A stretch of 64,000 nucleotides of DNA from a virus: positions 172,017-236,016 of the IMG/VR virus record IMGVR_UViG_3300049043_000112. One strand, 5' to 3'. Shown in pieces: positions 26,871 through 35,903 of this stretch. How positions within the stretch are numbered: the stretch's first letter is position 1; each line of letters begins with the position of its first letter. Made by a program: the position numbers and the translations under genes. The notes under the pieces were generated by a model. The model was not told the DNA's origin. It did no database searches and was given only the letters and a program-made list of their open reading frames with translations.

Positions 26871-27724
26871 AGTTCAATCCACCCTTCAGGAATTAAATCG
26901 GACATAATATAATGATTGAACTGAGGACCAAACCAGTTCTTAGGTGCAACAACAGTTTTATCTGGATTGTTAATTAACCAAGCACCCCACCAACTAAATG
27001 AACTATTTGCGATAATTGCATCAGTGCATAAAGACATTAAACACAAATCTGTCCAGGGAACACGTTGTCCATCAGAAAACTCATCTTTTGTTTCTGAAAG
27101 AATAAATCGATCTGGTTTGAAAAAATCTTGCTCTTTACACCATTCAATCACGTCAGAAAACACAATCACAGGAACATCATCAGGAAAATGTTTTAATGCT
27201 GCCTCATAATATTCCCAAGTTTGAACGGGATGAGCGTTTTGCAGATTAACATATGCCCAAGGAAGTTTTGGATCTCCTCTGCGAATATGCAAAAATATTT
27301 TTCTACCTTCACCTAAACTATCAACCATTTCTTTACAAGGTTGATAAACATCATCTTGAAACTGAAAGTCTTCACGAATTTCTTTTTCAATATTTTTAAA
27401 ATATTTTTCAGTCTGAAAATATCCATCAAGATTTACGTTGTCTGGACAATTATTAAAAAGTTCTTCGTTGAAATGAAACTCTTTCCAAATCGCCCAAGGA
27501 AATTCCATTGAAACTCCTTGATGCTCTTTTGTTGCATAAGGAAGTTTAAATGTATCAAACATACAATAGTTGTTCTCACATCCAAACTCATCTACTCCTG
27601 AAGTTCCTGCAGGTGGTACAGCCCAATCAAAACCACGATTTGCAGAAATACCTCTTAGTGCAGCATACTGAAACATTTGATTTCCAAGTCTTCCAGACTT
27701 ACCAAGTTTATTAAATGTCAGCAT
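26867..27724 (-). CDS. alpha-1,2-fucosyltransferase-like (GT11), copy 2
   Basis: 285 residues from MLTFNKLGKSGRLGNQMFQY. The ATG at 27724 is preferred over an earlier in-frame start at 27739 because GGGAGAAG precedes it, its stop-start overlap (TAATG) is typical here, and the N-terminus then lines up with copies 1 and 3. Motifs: FLHIRRGDPKLPWAY and IIANSSFSWWGAWLINNPDK. Function as for copy 1. Confidence 0.9.
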   Translation of the reverse strand: MLTFNKLGKSGRLGNQMFQYAALRGISANRGFDWAVPPAGTSGVDEFGCENNYCMFDTFKLPYATKEHQGVSMEFPWAIWKEFHFNEELFNNCPDNVNLDGYFQTEKYFKNIEKEIREDFQFQDDVYQPCKEMVDSLGEGRKIFLHIRRGDPKLPWAYVNLQNAHPVQTWEYYEAALKHFPDDVPVIVFSDVIEWCKEQDFFKPDRFILSETKDEFSDGQRVPWTDLCLMSLCTDAIIANSSFSWWGAWLINNPDKTVVAPKNWFGPQFNHYIMSDLIPEGWIEL

Positions 27725-28572
27725 TAAATCTTCTCCCAAGTTTCAGGAATTAAATCATCCATAATATAATGTGAATATGCGCTGCCAAACCAAAGATTAG
27801 GAGCAATGACTTTTCCTGCTCCATTCTGTAACCAGGCACCCCACCAACTCATACTACTGTTAGCAATTATAGCACCTTTGCACATACTCATCAAGCACAA
27901 ATCCCAATAAGGAACCAGAGACTGCTGAATCAATCCATCACCAAGTTTAATTCTATTTGGATACTTGACGTGATTTTCAGAGATCAAAAATCTATCATCG
28001 TCAAATAACTTCTGTTCCTTTACCCAATCAAGAGAATCGGAAAATACTAAAATAGGAAAACTAGGATCAAACTTTGTAAGTGCCTGCTCATAGTATTCAA
28101 TAGGCAACGTAGGGTGATAATCTGGTGTTGCTACATAATCTCCACGGCGAATATGAATAAAAATAGCATCTCCCACCTCATTCATAATTTCCTTACAAGA
28201 CTCTATAATTTCATCATTAAAACTAAAATCTTCTCTGATTTGATTTTCAATATGTTTGAAATATTTCTCTGTCTGAAAATAAGAATTAAGATTTATATTA
28301 TCGGGACAGTTGGAAAATAACTCTCCATCAAAATGAAAGATTTTGCTATCAATTGTTTTCCAGTTAGAAAGTCCAAATCCTTTATTATGCTCTTTTACGT
28401 GAGTCATTTTAAAGCATTCAAATAATCCATAATTGCAGGTTGATTCAGCATCCTCTGGAGGAATCAACCATTCATATCCGCGATTTTCTGCAATACCACG
28501 AAAACCAGCATATTGAAACATCTGATTTCCAAGTCTACCATTTGAACCTAAACGATTATAAGAGATTGTCAT
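27724..28572 (-). CDS. alpha-1,2-fucosyltransferase-like (GT11), copy 3
   Basis: 282 residues, MTISYNRLGSNGRLGNQMFQ. The motifs HIRRGDYVATPDYHP and IIANSSMSWWGAWLQNGAGK are intact. The first 17 bases overlap the end of the epimerase gene upstream. Three GT11 genes in a row, separated by one GT2-like gene, suggest that several deoxy-hexose linkages are made, or that the copies serve recognition switching. Confidence 0.9.
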   Translation of the reverse strand: MTISYNRLGSNGRLGNQMFQYAGFRGIAENRGYEWLIPPEDAESTCNYGLFECFKMTHVKEHNKGFGLSNWKTIDSKIFHFDGELFSNCPDNINLNSYFQTEKYFKHIENQIREDFSFNDEIIESCKEIMNEVGDAIFIHIRRGDYVATPDYHPTLPIEYYEQALTKFDPSFPILVFSDSLDWVKEQKLFDDDRFLISENHVKYPNRIKLGDGLIQQSLVPYWDLCLMSMCKGAIIANSSMSWWGAWLQNGAGKVIAPNLWFGSAYSHYIMDDLIPETWEKI

Positions 28573-29413
28573 AATACTCTTTCATGTCATTGAAAACTTT
28601 TTTAATACCAACTTCAATAGTTGTTTTTGGTTGCCACCATTTTAGCAAATATGAATCTGCTTTATTTCTTTTATCCATTTGAACTGTATCTTTTTGTTCT
28701 GATGGAATTACTTTTACATCCTTACCAAGAATATTAAACTGCCCTAAAATAATGGAAGCAATATCTATAACCTTAGTTGAATTAAAACTTGTAATATGGA
28801 GATTGTCCTCTGGAGTGAAATCATTAAAGTTTTCCATAATCATTTCAAGTGCTTCACAACAATCTTCAGCATATAAGAATTCACGTTCTTCTTGACCATC
28901 TGTAAGCATATCAATGACACCTGTTTCAAATCCTTTACGAATAAAGTCAGTGATTACGTGTGCCTTATCATAATCCTTTTCAATCCCATAGACATTCCAA
29001 AACTTGACGATTAATCCATTCAATGACTTAGTATAAAGTTCTCCAACATTCTTAAGAACACCATATGGAGAATAACTCATATTACTCATCTGTGAAGATG
29101 CAAATATAAATCTCTTATTATACTTTTTAAGTAGTCCAAAAGCATTAGCCATCAAACGAGTATTGTTGTCAATGAATTGAAATGTATGTTGGTATTTTTT
29201 CAGATACCTTGAACCACCAACATCAAATGCAAGAAAATATACAAAATCTGACTCAGATATAACCCATTCCAATTTAGAATTTGGAATTGTAGTCATATCT
29301 TCATCGGGTCCATTTACAATATCAAATTGATATACAGTATGACCCCCTACACTGAGATACTCAGTAAGATAAGCACCAATCTGCCCGCTTGAACCAAGAA
29401 TTGCAATTTTCAT
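28556..29413 (-). CDS. NAD-dependent epimerase/dehydratase
   Basis: 285 residues, extended SDR fold. The N-terminal Rossmann motif is GSSGQIGAYL; the catalytic Tyr/Lys are in SPYGVLKNVGE (YxxxK), preceded by SSQMSNMS. It acts on a nucleotide sugar; substrate not clear. REFLYAEDCCEALEMIM is the usual late SDR block. The start touches the stop of the cupin gene by one base. Confidence 0.85.
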   Translation of the reverse strand: MKIAILGSSGQIGAYLTEYLSVGGHTVYQFDIVNGPDEDMTTIPNSKLEWVISESDFVYFLAFDVGGSRYLKKYQHTFQFIDNNTRLMANAFGLLKKYNKRFIFASSQMSNMSYSPYGVLKNVGELYTKSLNGLIVKFWNVYGIEKDYDKAHVITDFIRKGFETGVIDMLTDGQEEREFLYAEDCCEALEMIMENFNDFTPEDNLHITSFNSTKVIDIASIILGQFNILGKDVKVIPSEQKDTVQMDKRNKADSYLLKWWQPKTTIEVGIKKVFNDMKEYYDNLL

Positions 29414-29769
29414 TAGTCGCCTCTAATAATCCTATAACTATCTTCATCAAAATGCTGAGTAGAAAATTCAAATAATTCAGTATCTTCCAGTGCAATCATT
29501 TGATGTCTTAATCCTGTGTAGATATGAAACTTATCCCCCCGAGATAAAATAACTTCTAAGGCATTAGCAATGTCATCTTCATCACTGTAAAGAAGTTTTA
29601 TTTTTCCAGATTGAATATAAAAAGTTTCATCTTTAAGTTTATGATAATGCCAGGAACATTTTCTGCCTTTTACAAAGTAAAGAAGTTTTCCACAGTATTC
29701 TTTACAATTTACAATCCACTTTTCAAATCCCCATCCTTTAGGAACAAACTTAATTTCCGAAGAATTCAT
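29413..29769 (-). CDS. cupin-domain protein (sugar isomerase/epimerase-like)
   Basis: 118 residues from MNSSEIKFVPKGWGFEKWIV. The cupin core is CSWHYHKLKDETFYIQSGKI (HxHxxxxE metal site), then GDKFHIYTGLRHQMIA (second His). It resembles the cupin half of mannose-6-phosphate isomerase / GDP-mannose enzymes and dTDP-sugar epimerases. It probably works on a phospho- or nucleotide sugar for this operon. An upstream start exists at 29820, but it would overlap the HAD gene more deeply. Confidence 0.75.
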   Translation of the reverse strand: MNSSEIKFVPKGWGFEKWIVNCKEYCGKLLYFVKGRKCSWHYHKLKDETFYIQSGKIKLLYSDEDDIANALEVILSRGDKFHIYTGLRHQMIALEDTELFEFSTQHFDEDSYRIIRGD

Positions 29770-30073
29770 TTGAATTAATTCCTTTGTCGTCAATGTAGTA
29801 ATCACCAGATGGTTTTCCAAGCATTAATTTATGATACTTACATCCCCAACGATCTAATTGATGACGTGTAAGTTCATAAAACATTCTTGTTGCTAGATCC
29901 GAGTTATCTCCCGACCTACCCATACCTCTGGCGGTAAGATAAATGATTTGGTTTCCTTCATCATACAACTTATTTATTTTCTCTATGCGAGAGGCAATTG
30001 GAGTCGCATTCTCATACTTTCCATCAGAAACTGAATCACAGATTGTACCGTCAATGTCAATAACATATTTCAT
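29750..30073 (-). CDS. HAD-family phosphatase
   Basis: 107 residues from MKYVIDIDGTICDSVSDGKY. The DxDGT nucleophile motif, IIYLTARGM (motif II Thr) and GKPSGDYYIDDKGI (Lys and Asp of motifs III/IV) are all seen. Small HAD phosphatases of this type occur in capsule and heptose pathways (like GmhB). Since HldE halves lie in the same operon, a heptose-bisphosphate phosphatase role is possible but not shown. The start overlaps the preceding stop (ATGA). Confidence 0.8.
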   Translation of the reverse strand: MKYVIDIDGTICDSVSDGKYENATPIASRIEKINKLYDEGNQIIYLTARGMGRSGDNSDLATRMFYELTRHQLDRWGCKYHKLMLGKPSGDYYIDDKGINSNEFFGN

Positions 30074-30982
30074 TCGAAACACCTCCGATAAGCATTCCAA
30101 TAATCAACAGTCTCCTTAGGAACAATCTCTTGCCATTCGGAAAGACCACGAATTAGATCAGTCGTGTATCGATATCCAATAATTTCTTTTTCAAGATTGG
30201 TCACAAGGTCCTGAACGTTCCTATCTTGAAACACAGATGCTTTATTATAAACAAGACTGTTTGGAAAATAATGTTGAAGAACATATCCACCCCAAATGTC
30301 ATCCATACGACCAACGTGTGGAAATACAGAATAATATGGAATCACTTCCCGAGCAAGAAATGTATTCTGACTATTAAATGGTGAAATAGATGTAGAACCA
30401 TAAGGACCTTGGATCTTATCATACTTAACAATAGGACGAATAGAAAGTCGTGCCATTGCGTCAATATCAGGATCACCATCCCAAAGATCTGCCTGTACCA
30501 GAACTCTACGTTTTAATTTTCCACCATAAAAAACTCTATCTCTATAAGGAACTAAGATCAATTGGATATCCACGGTGCCATACTTGATTGTGTTCTGTAA
30601 CTGAAAGAGGATCAAATACCCCAAGATCAGTATTATAAAAATCAATCTCTACAGTTTCACCAACAACAACATTTGTTCCCCAACTATCATACGGTATATT
30701 GTCATCATCAACAGTCGCTACAATATCAGCACCACGATTATATGCCTCAACAAACCCAATATTACGACGTTGAATAGATTTCCATCCAATCGTCTCACTC
30801 AATTCTGGGTACGTCTTTTCCTGATATTCTGGAGAAAGATAAATGCAGTTTAAATTTTCATAGTCGTAGTGTGGTGTTTTGGTATCACCAACCACGATCA
30901 AAGTCCAATCTTCCTTTCTTGAATACTTAATTGTAGCAAGAGTAGGGTGATTAATTGTTGTCGTTACAATATACTTATTCAC
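30070..30982 (-). CDS. STELLO-like glycosyltransferase, one frameshift
   Basis: The first frame, MNKYIVTTTINHPTLATIKY from 30982, holds SIQRRNIGFVEAYNRGADIV and ATVDDDNIPYDSW (acidic metal site) and stops at 30542 after WHRGYPIDLSSL. The next frame carries the rest (YRDRVFYGGKLKRRVLVQAD, then LWDGDPDIDAMARL) to 30070. Removing one A in GATCTTAGTTCC near 30553 gives PIDLVPYRDRVF and one protein of about 303 residues. The family contains plant STELLO domains and phage or bacterial GT-A enzymes; the substrate is unknown. Confidence 0.75.
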
Positions 30983-31857
30983 ATCAAATACTTTTCAACG
31001 AAATGTTTAGTAGTGTAGTTGTTCACTGCCTTATTATAAGCGTTTTTTCTCATATAGTCAAATTCATTATAATGACTGATGATATGCGATAATTTTTTGT
31101 CCAAATCTGCCTCATCATCAAAATACATAAAATCTTTATTTGGTTCAAAGAAATACTCAATTGGATTCCAAGGATCTCTCTGACAAAGAATTACACATTT
31201 GGCAAAAGCTGCTTCAAACATTCTCGATTTGACTTGTGGCGCCATTCCTCTATCAAGATGTGTAAATGCGTTATTTTCTCTCCCTTTTGGAAAATTATAA
31301 TAGTTTTCAGCAGTAGGTGGGTCTATATTACAAAGACCGTGAACAACAGCAACCTTAGTCTCTGATAACATTTTTATTTTATCAGCATAGGAGCATCTAG
31401 GAACATTACCCATACTATAGTGACCAAATCTAAAGTTATATTTGGTAAACACATGTTCAATATAACTTTGCCAGGGAACTAATCTTGGAAGACTTCCAAA
31501 ATAAGAAACATCAATTGTCTTTTCTCTTTCTTCTGGAATCCAATCCTCACTGAAAGGAAAAAATACAAGAGTTCGATTATCAAACAATTCTGCAGTGTAA
31601 GGACAAAGTGTTAAGATTGTATCTGCCTTTTCGTGAAGAATTGATTTAGGACCTTGAACAACACAAAAGTTTGGTTCTTCTAATGTTAAAGCAACCTTTT
31701 CTTTATCATCATAATTTCCAGAATAAAGGTCATTATAAAAATCTGCCATAAAAAGATAACAATCCCTAGCAGTATTTTCATACTTTTCAAAATTCATGTA
31801 ATATAATGGATCTTCAGTAAGACCATTTTCTGGTCTTAAAAAATTTAAAACTTTCAT
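30979..31857 (-). CDS. glycosyltransferase (GT-B, Glyco_trans_1_2 type)
   Basis: 292 residues, MKVLNFLRPENGLTEDPLYY. The C-terminal half has the nucleotide-sugar site (KSRMFEAAFAKCVILCQRDP, then FEPNKDFMYFDDEADLDKKL), as in retaining GT-B enzymes with the E(x7)E pattern. It overlaps both neighbours by four bases. Adds a sugar in the surface-glycan pathway; donor unknown. Confidence 0.75.
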   Translation of the reverse strand: MKVLNFLRPENGLTEDPLYYMNFEKYENTARDCYLFMADFYNDLYSGNYDDKEKVALTLEEPNFCVVQGPKSILHEKADTILTLCPYTAELFDNRTLVFFPFSEDWIPEEREKTIDVSYFGSLPRLVPWQSYIEHVFTKYNFRFGHYSMGNVPRCSYADKIKMLSETKVAVVHGLCNIDPPTAENYYNFPKGRENNAFTHLDRGMAPQVKSRMFEAAFAKCVILCQRDPWNPIEYFFEPNKDFMYFDDEADLDKKLSHIISHYNEFDYMRKNAYNKAVNNYTTKHFVEKYLM

Positions 31858-32657
31858 AGAACCTCATTAATGTCTTCTTGGGTAAGAATATAAACCCCCA
31901 TATGTTGAACCGATTTGGAAGCAAGATAAACTGCTTTTGGAATCGCAATATTTAAATCTCTAGTATGTAGATAAAAATAACAAAGAGTTGCTAGAAAAAC
32001 ATCTCCAGCGCCAGTTACATCAAATACATCAACCTGAGGAGACCGATAAACATTATCTCTCCACTTTGCCCCCATTTTACCCAGCGTAACAACTAATTCA
32101 CAATCATCTGGTAAACTTTTCATCTTATTCTCTTCATCATTATTAATTTTGATGATGGAGTTATTAAAATATTTTAGATCTGGATTTTTACTATCAACAA
32201 AAACTGGACCTCCAAACTTATTACATAACTCAGAAATTTTTTCAAAGTCAACTATTCCCTTACAATAATCAGATATGACTACAGCATCATATCGTTTACA
32301 ATCTGGGATTTCTACAGCATCAACTTGATGTCCAAGATCTTCTCTTAGAAGAAGCTGATTTGATTTGGTATCAACAAATCTTCTTTTAATTAACTGATCT
32401 GGATCATTGGTAATAAAATCAACATCCAACCCATAAGCAAGTAAGTTTTCTCTTACGTTTGCTGCCATTCCTGGACGGACTTCTTCTGCCCTGTAATCAA
32501 ATACAGGAACGGGTGCCTCCGCACATAACCTGTCGCAGACACCATAATGATAAATGTCTTTACAAGACTCACCGATAAGCAATACCTTGAATTGTTCTTG
32601 TTGTTGAATATTCTCCAATTCTGTTAAAGAACTGAACTGATTTAGCATAATGCCCAC
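31854..32657 (-). CDS. PfkB-family sugar kinase, HldE domain I-like
   Basis: 267 residues. Ribokinase-fold blocks: KVLLIGESCKDIYHYGVCDR at the N-terminus, RPGMAANVRENLLAYGLDVD, and the catalytic DVFDVTGAGDVFLATLCYFY (GAGD with Asp base). It resembles the kinase half of HldE/RfaE, which makes D-glycero-D-manno-heptose 1,7-bisphosphate. It is encoded apart from, and after, the nucleotidyltransferase half, with which it overlaps by 89 bases in another frame. Confidence 0.85.
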   Translation of the reverse strand: MGIMLNQFSSLTELENIQQQEQFKVLLIGESCKDIYHYGVCDRLCAEAPVPVFDYRAEEVRPGMAANVRENLLAYGLDVDFITNDPDQLIKRRFVDTKSNQLLLREDLGHQVDAVEIPDCKRYDAVVISDYCKGIVDFEKISELCNKFGGPVFVDSKNPDLKYFNNSIIKINNDEENKMKSLPDDCELVVTLGKMGAKWRDNVYRSPQVDVFDVTGAGDVFLATLCYFYLHTRDLNIAIPKAVYLASKSVQHMGVYILTQEDINEVL

Positions 32658-32967
32658 CTACAACCTCTTTACCTTTCCAATCAGAACCAACAATCATTAT
32701 ATCAGGATTAATTGTTTTTATCAATTCTTCAAGTTCTTCTTTAGTATTAAAGATATGAACAACATCAATATAACGAATTGATTCTAAAACTGAAGAACGA
32801 TCTTTCTGATTAAAAATAGGTCTATCTGGACCTTTCATTCCTGCAACTTTTTCGTCAGAATCAATTGCAACAATTAGATAATCACCAAGAGACCTAGCAT
32901 ATTTAAATAATTCAATATGCCCAGGGTGAAGAACATCAAAACAACCATTTACAAAAATTACTTTCAT
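32569..32967 (-). CDS. nucleotidyltransferase, HldE domain II-like
   Basis: 132 residues, MKVIFVNGCFDVLHPGHIEL. The HxGH (LHPGHIELF) and late EYSTTRTI motifs (ISSTxxR-like) define the cytidylyltransferase-like fold; in HldE this domain joins heptose-1-phosphate to ATP to give ADP-heptose. DVLHPGH and NPDIMIVGSDWKGKEVVGGH are intact, so the protein is complete. In bacteria both halves are usually one kinase-first protein; here they are two overlapping genes in reverse order. Confidence 0.85.
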   Translation of the reverse strand: MKVIFVNGCFDVLHPGHIELFKYARSLGDYLIVAIDSDEKVAGMKGPDRPIFNQKDRSSVLESIRYIDVVHIFNTKEELEELIKTINPDIMIVGSDWKGKEVVGGHYAKSVQFFNRIGEYSTTRTIQGIAYR

Positions 32968-33467
32968 TTTTCCCCCATTGCCATAAAAGAATTGTTTAGA
33001 TCAATACCAGAAACAAATAGATTTTTATATCCACGATCGCTCATATAAGTACTAATTATTTCTGGAGTGAAAGAATGTTTATGCTTTCTGTTATTCCAGG
33101 GTCTCCAATACTTTTGACTAAAATCTGGAAGATACAAAAACAACACCCCACCATCCACAAGACAATCATACCAATAATTCATCGTATCAACCCAATCATC
33201 AACGTGTTCTAAACAATGACTGGAAAAAATATAATCTGGATCTTTTTCTGGAAGATGATTAGCATCCCAAGGATCATCAAAACTTAAATCAATTGGAGTT
33301 GAACCTGGTAAAGACCATTCTTGTTTCATACACCCAATATCATACCCAAAACCAAAACACACTTTCTTAGCAAAAGGAATAGCAAACTGAGATGCGTTTC
33401 CGATTGTTTGAAAGTGTGGATATTTAGTTCCTTGATAATGAATTGTTTTAATCATTGATAATTCCAA
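32964..33467 (-). CDS. SAM-dependent methyltransferase-like
   Basis: 167 residues; the likely start is the inner Met of MIKTIHYQGTKYPHFQ (33455). GFGYDIGCMKQEW is a weak SAM-site glycine region, and IFSSHCLEHVDDWVDTMNYW followed by LVDGGVLFLYLPDF is the Methyltransferase_11 motif IV-V block. Probably methylates a sugar or sugar intermediate of the operon. Confidence 0.7.
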   Translation of the reverse strand: MELSMIKTIHYQGTKYPHFQTIGNASQFAIPFAKKVCFGFGYDIGCMKQEWSLPGSTPIDLSFDDPWDANHLPEKDPDYIFSSHCLEHVDDWVDTMNYWYDCLVDGGVLFLYLPDFSQKYWRPWNNRKHKHSFTPEIISTYMSDRGYKNLFVSGIDLNNSFMAMGEK

Positions 33468-34203
33468 GGTAAATTAAATAAGTATCTTGTTTGTGACCAA
33501 TCACCCCAACGATGATGAAGGAACATTGGTTTATCTTTTACTTTATCAAATAACTCAGAACTTTCAAAAAGATAATTCCAAGAAGTCTCTATAAAATTAT
33601 ATGCAGATGCATTTTCAATAACTTTACACCAATCAAATAATGAGTACCCTTCAATATGACTCACTTCAACAACTTTTGCTCCACCATAATCTGCAGGATT
33701 TACAGATATTCTATCACATATTTCAATTTGTGGTCTTGTACACCAATAGCGATTTACAAGAACATAAGTATCATCGTCTGTTAATCCAAGTACATCATAA
33801 AAAAGTTTATGCTCTTTTTCTTGATTACGAACAAACTTAATATAATCTCTCCAGTCTCTCCAATCTAGACCAATACTATCATACTTTCCTGCCATAATAG
33901 GATTTACTGATATGAATCCTTGAAAATAAAATAGTTTATCAGTAATTTCAGTTTGTTTTTCTGGAAGATAATACTCCACACCAGGGAAATTAACATGCTC
34001 TGGTAATGGTGGACGAGTTAATTTTGCTTGTTTATCATCCCAAGAAACAAAATTAAAATCTGGGATGTAATCATTTAACCATTCAAATTCATAAACAACT
34101 GGCAGTAAACTTCATAACCAAGATTTTTGATATGATATGCTAGTTTTTGAAGAAATAAAATATCTCCAAGACCACAAGGTTGATAAATTAATCCTGTTTT
34201 CAT
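33452..34203 (-). CDS. GT9/heptosyltransferase-like protein, one frameshift
   Basis: From 34203 the sequence reads MKTGLIYQPCGLGDILFLQK, a GxGD N-terminus like GT9 heptosyltransferases, then fails at a stop after 42 residues. The next frame reads LPVVYEFEWLNDYIPDFNFV and continues to 33452 (GYSLFDWCKVIENASAYNFI). Adding one T at TACTGCCAG near 34105 restores about 250 residues. The same build occurs in 34200-34922 and 35904-36602, so this is one of three paralogues. Role: probable heptosyl- or other sugar transfer, consistent with the HldE genes nearby. Confidence 0.65.
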
Positions 34204-34922
34204 TCTCCCTCCATTGGAGTCATTTCTTTCCATTCATCTCTAGTATATTGTATCCACTGCCAGGGTTTTTTCAAAATTCCATCATAAACTCTTTCAGCGT
34301 ATTTGTAATGTCTTGGATGAATTGTAAGTCTAGTTGCTTTAAGATTTAAAGTTTCTATTATATAATGTATTGAAGTATCTACTGAATGAATTTCTTCAGC
34401 ATTTTCAAATATCCAACACCAATCAAATACTTTACCATCTGGAACATTTGCATCCATTACAATAACTTTACCATCATATCCTTCTGGAACCTGTTTAAAG
34501 ACTCCATTCATTGGTTTATAAACACTATAGTAAGGATTGATAAAAATAAAAGGTTCTCCTTTTTCAATTCCCAGACTCTTTCTTAAATTTTCTTCTCTCT
34601 CTACATTTCTATTATACTTAAAATAATCTTGCCAGTCATCATAAGAAATTCCTAATCCCTCATATTTTGTTCCCATTACATCCCAATGTCCTCTAGGTTT
34701 AGGAAAGTTTGAAAGATTTACAACTCCAACATCATTAAAGGGAATTTGGAGATGACCTTGAGGACCAATGTAAGAATCAGTAATCATTTGATCAACTCCA
34801 GAAGTCCAACAAGAATAATTTACTGGATGATAAACTGTATGTTGCTAAGATAAAACTGAAACTATCTTTTGAATAAAAAAGATATCTCCCAATCCACCTG
34901 CTTGCTCAATGATAATATTCAT
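34200..34922 (-). CDS. GT9-like protein with an in-frame TAG at codon 26
   Basis: ATG at 34922, overlapping the previous stop, opens MNIIIEQAGGLGDIFFIQKI and reaches TAG at 34845-34847. The same frame then continues QHTVYHPVNYSCWTSGVDQM and on to the ORF that starts at 34787 (MITDSYIGPQGHLQIPFNDV) and ends at 34200. The GGLGD N-terminus and the DWCWIFENAEEIHSVDTSIH block match the two paralogues, so the whole stretch is one gene of about 240 codons with an amber codon. Either inactivated, or an error. Confidence 0.6.
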
Positions 34923-35902
34923 CAGTTAATCTTATCGTACCAATACTTAATAAGGTCATTCAGAGTGGTTTCAATATCATACTCTTCTTTAAATCCAGTC
35001 AGTTCTACAAGGTTTGTAGAATCTCCGTGTTGATAATAAATTTCGTGTGGACGCCAGAAAGGTTCGTGAATTTTCTGTTCAACATGATTCAATCCAGAAA
35101 GTTCAATCAATTTATCAGTGAAAAACTGCATCTTACGAGGAGTATCTCCACAGATATTAAAGATATGATTAGTCACTTCAGGATGAATCATTGCAAGATA
35201 ATATGCTCTTACAGTGTCACGAACATCCATTACAACACGAGTCGTACTTAGATTACCAACAAGAAGAACAGGATCTTGAAGACCTTTCATCATCCGTGCA
35301 ATCTGATAAGCATCCGATGAGATTGAAAAGATTTTACCTCTACGAGGTCCAGTGTGTGAAAAAGCACGAGTGATGAATCCTTTTACGAATCCATTTTGCA
35401 TACGTTCCTGAAGGTAAACATCAGTTGCTGCTTTAGAGGCGCCATAAGGATTTGCAGGAAGAATTATATCTTCCCAATGAATCTTACGACCATCCTGTCC
35501 TACGTTCCCATAAACTTCAGATGTGGAACAGAACATTAACTTACAATCTGACTGGTGATCTACAATCACTTGAATCAGATTTGCACTTCCCATCACATTT
35601 GTTTCCATTGTTCCAATTGGATCAATGAAACTAGAAGGTGGGTGAGACTGTGCTGCTAGATGAAAAACACCATCAAACTGATACTTTTCAAATACATTTC
35701 TCAGTGACCGATAATTGCAAAGATTTGCATAGAGAAAGGTAATTGAATTATAAACTTCATCAGGAACTACGTCACGAATATCGGTCTCCATTCCATTGGT
35801 ACGACGAATCAAACCATAAACTTCATGCCCTTCGGAATGAAGAAGATTTGCTAGGTGAGGACCAGCAAATCCAGTAATACCAGTAATTAAAAACTTTGCC
35901 AT
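34922..35902 (-). CDS. GDP-sugar dehydratase/reductase (GMD/RMD-type SDR)
   Basis: 326 residues, MAKFLITGITGFAGPHLANL with the GxxGFxG Rossmann motif. Active site: CSTSEVYGNVG and NPYGASKAATD (YxxxK). RAFSHTGPRRGKIF is the substrate loop of the GDP-mannose 4,6-dehydratase / GDP-4-keto-6-deoxymannose reductase group. It likely makes a GDP-6-deoxyhexose (for example GDP-rhamnose or a fucose precursor), which suits the fucosyltransferase-like genes in the operon. Exact step not settled. Confidence 0.85.
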   Translation of the reverse strand: MAKFLITGITGFAGPHLANLLHSEGHEVYGLIRRTNGMETDIRDVVPDEVYNSITFLYANLCNYRSLRNVFEKYQFDGVFHLAAQSHPPSSFIDPIGTMETNVMGSANLIQVIVDHQSDCKLMFCSTSEVYGNVGQDGRKIHWEDIILPANPYGASKAATDVYLQERMQNGFVKGFITRAFSHTGPRRGKIFSISSDAYQIARMMKGLQDPVLLVGNLSTTRVVMDVRDTVRAYYLAMIHPEVTNHIFNICGDTPRKMQFFTDKLIELSGLNHVEQKIHEPFWRPHEIYYQHGDSTNLVELTGFKEEYDIETTLNDLIKYWYDKIN

Positions 35903-35903
35903 A

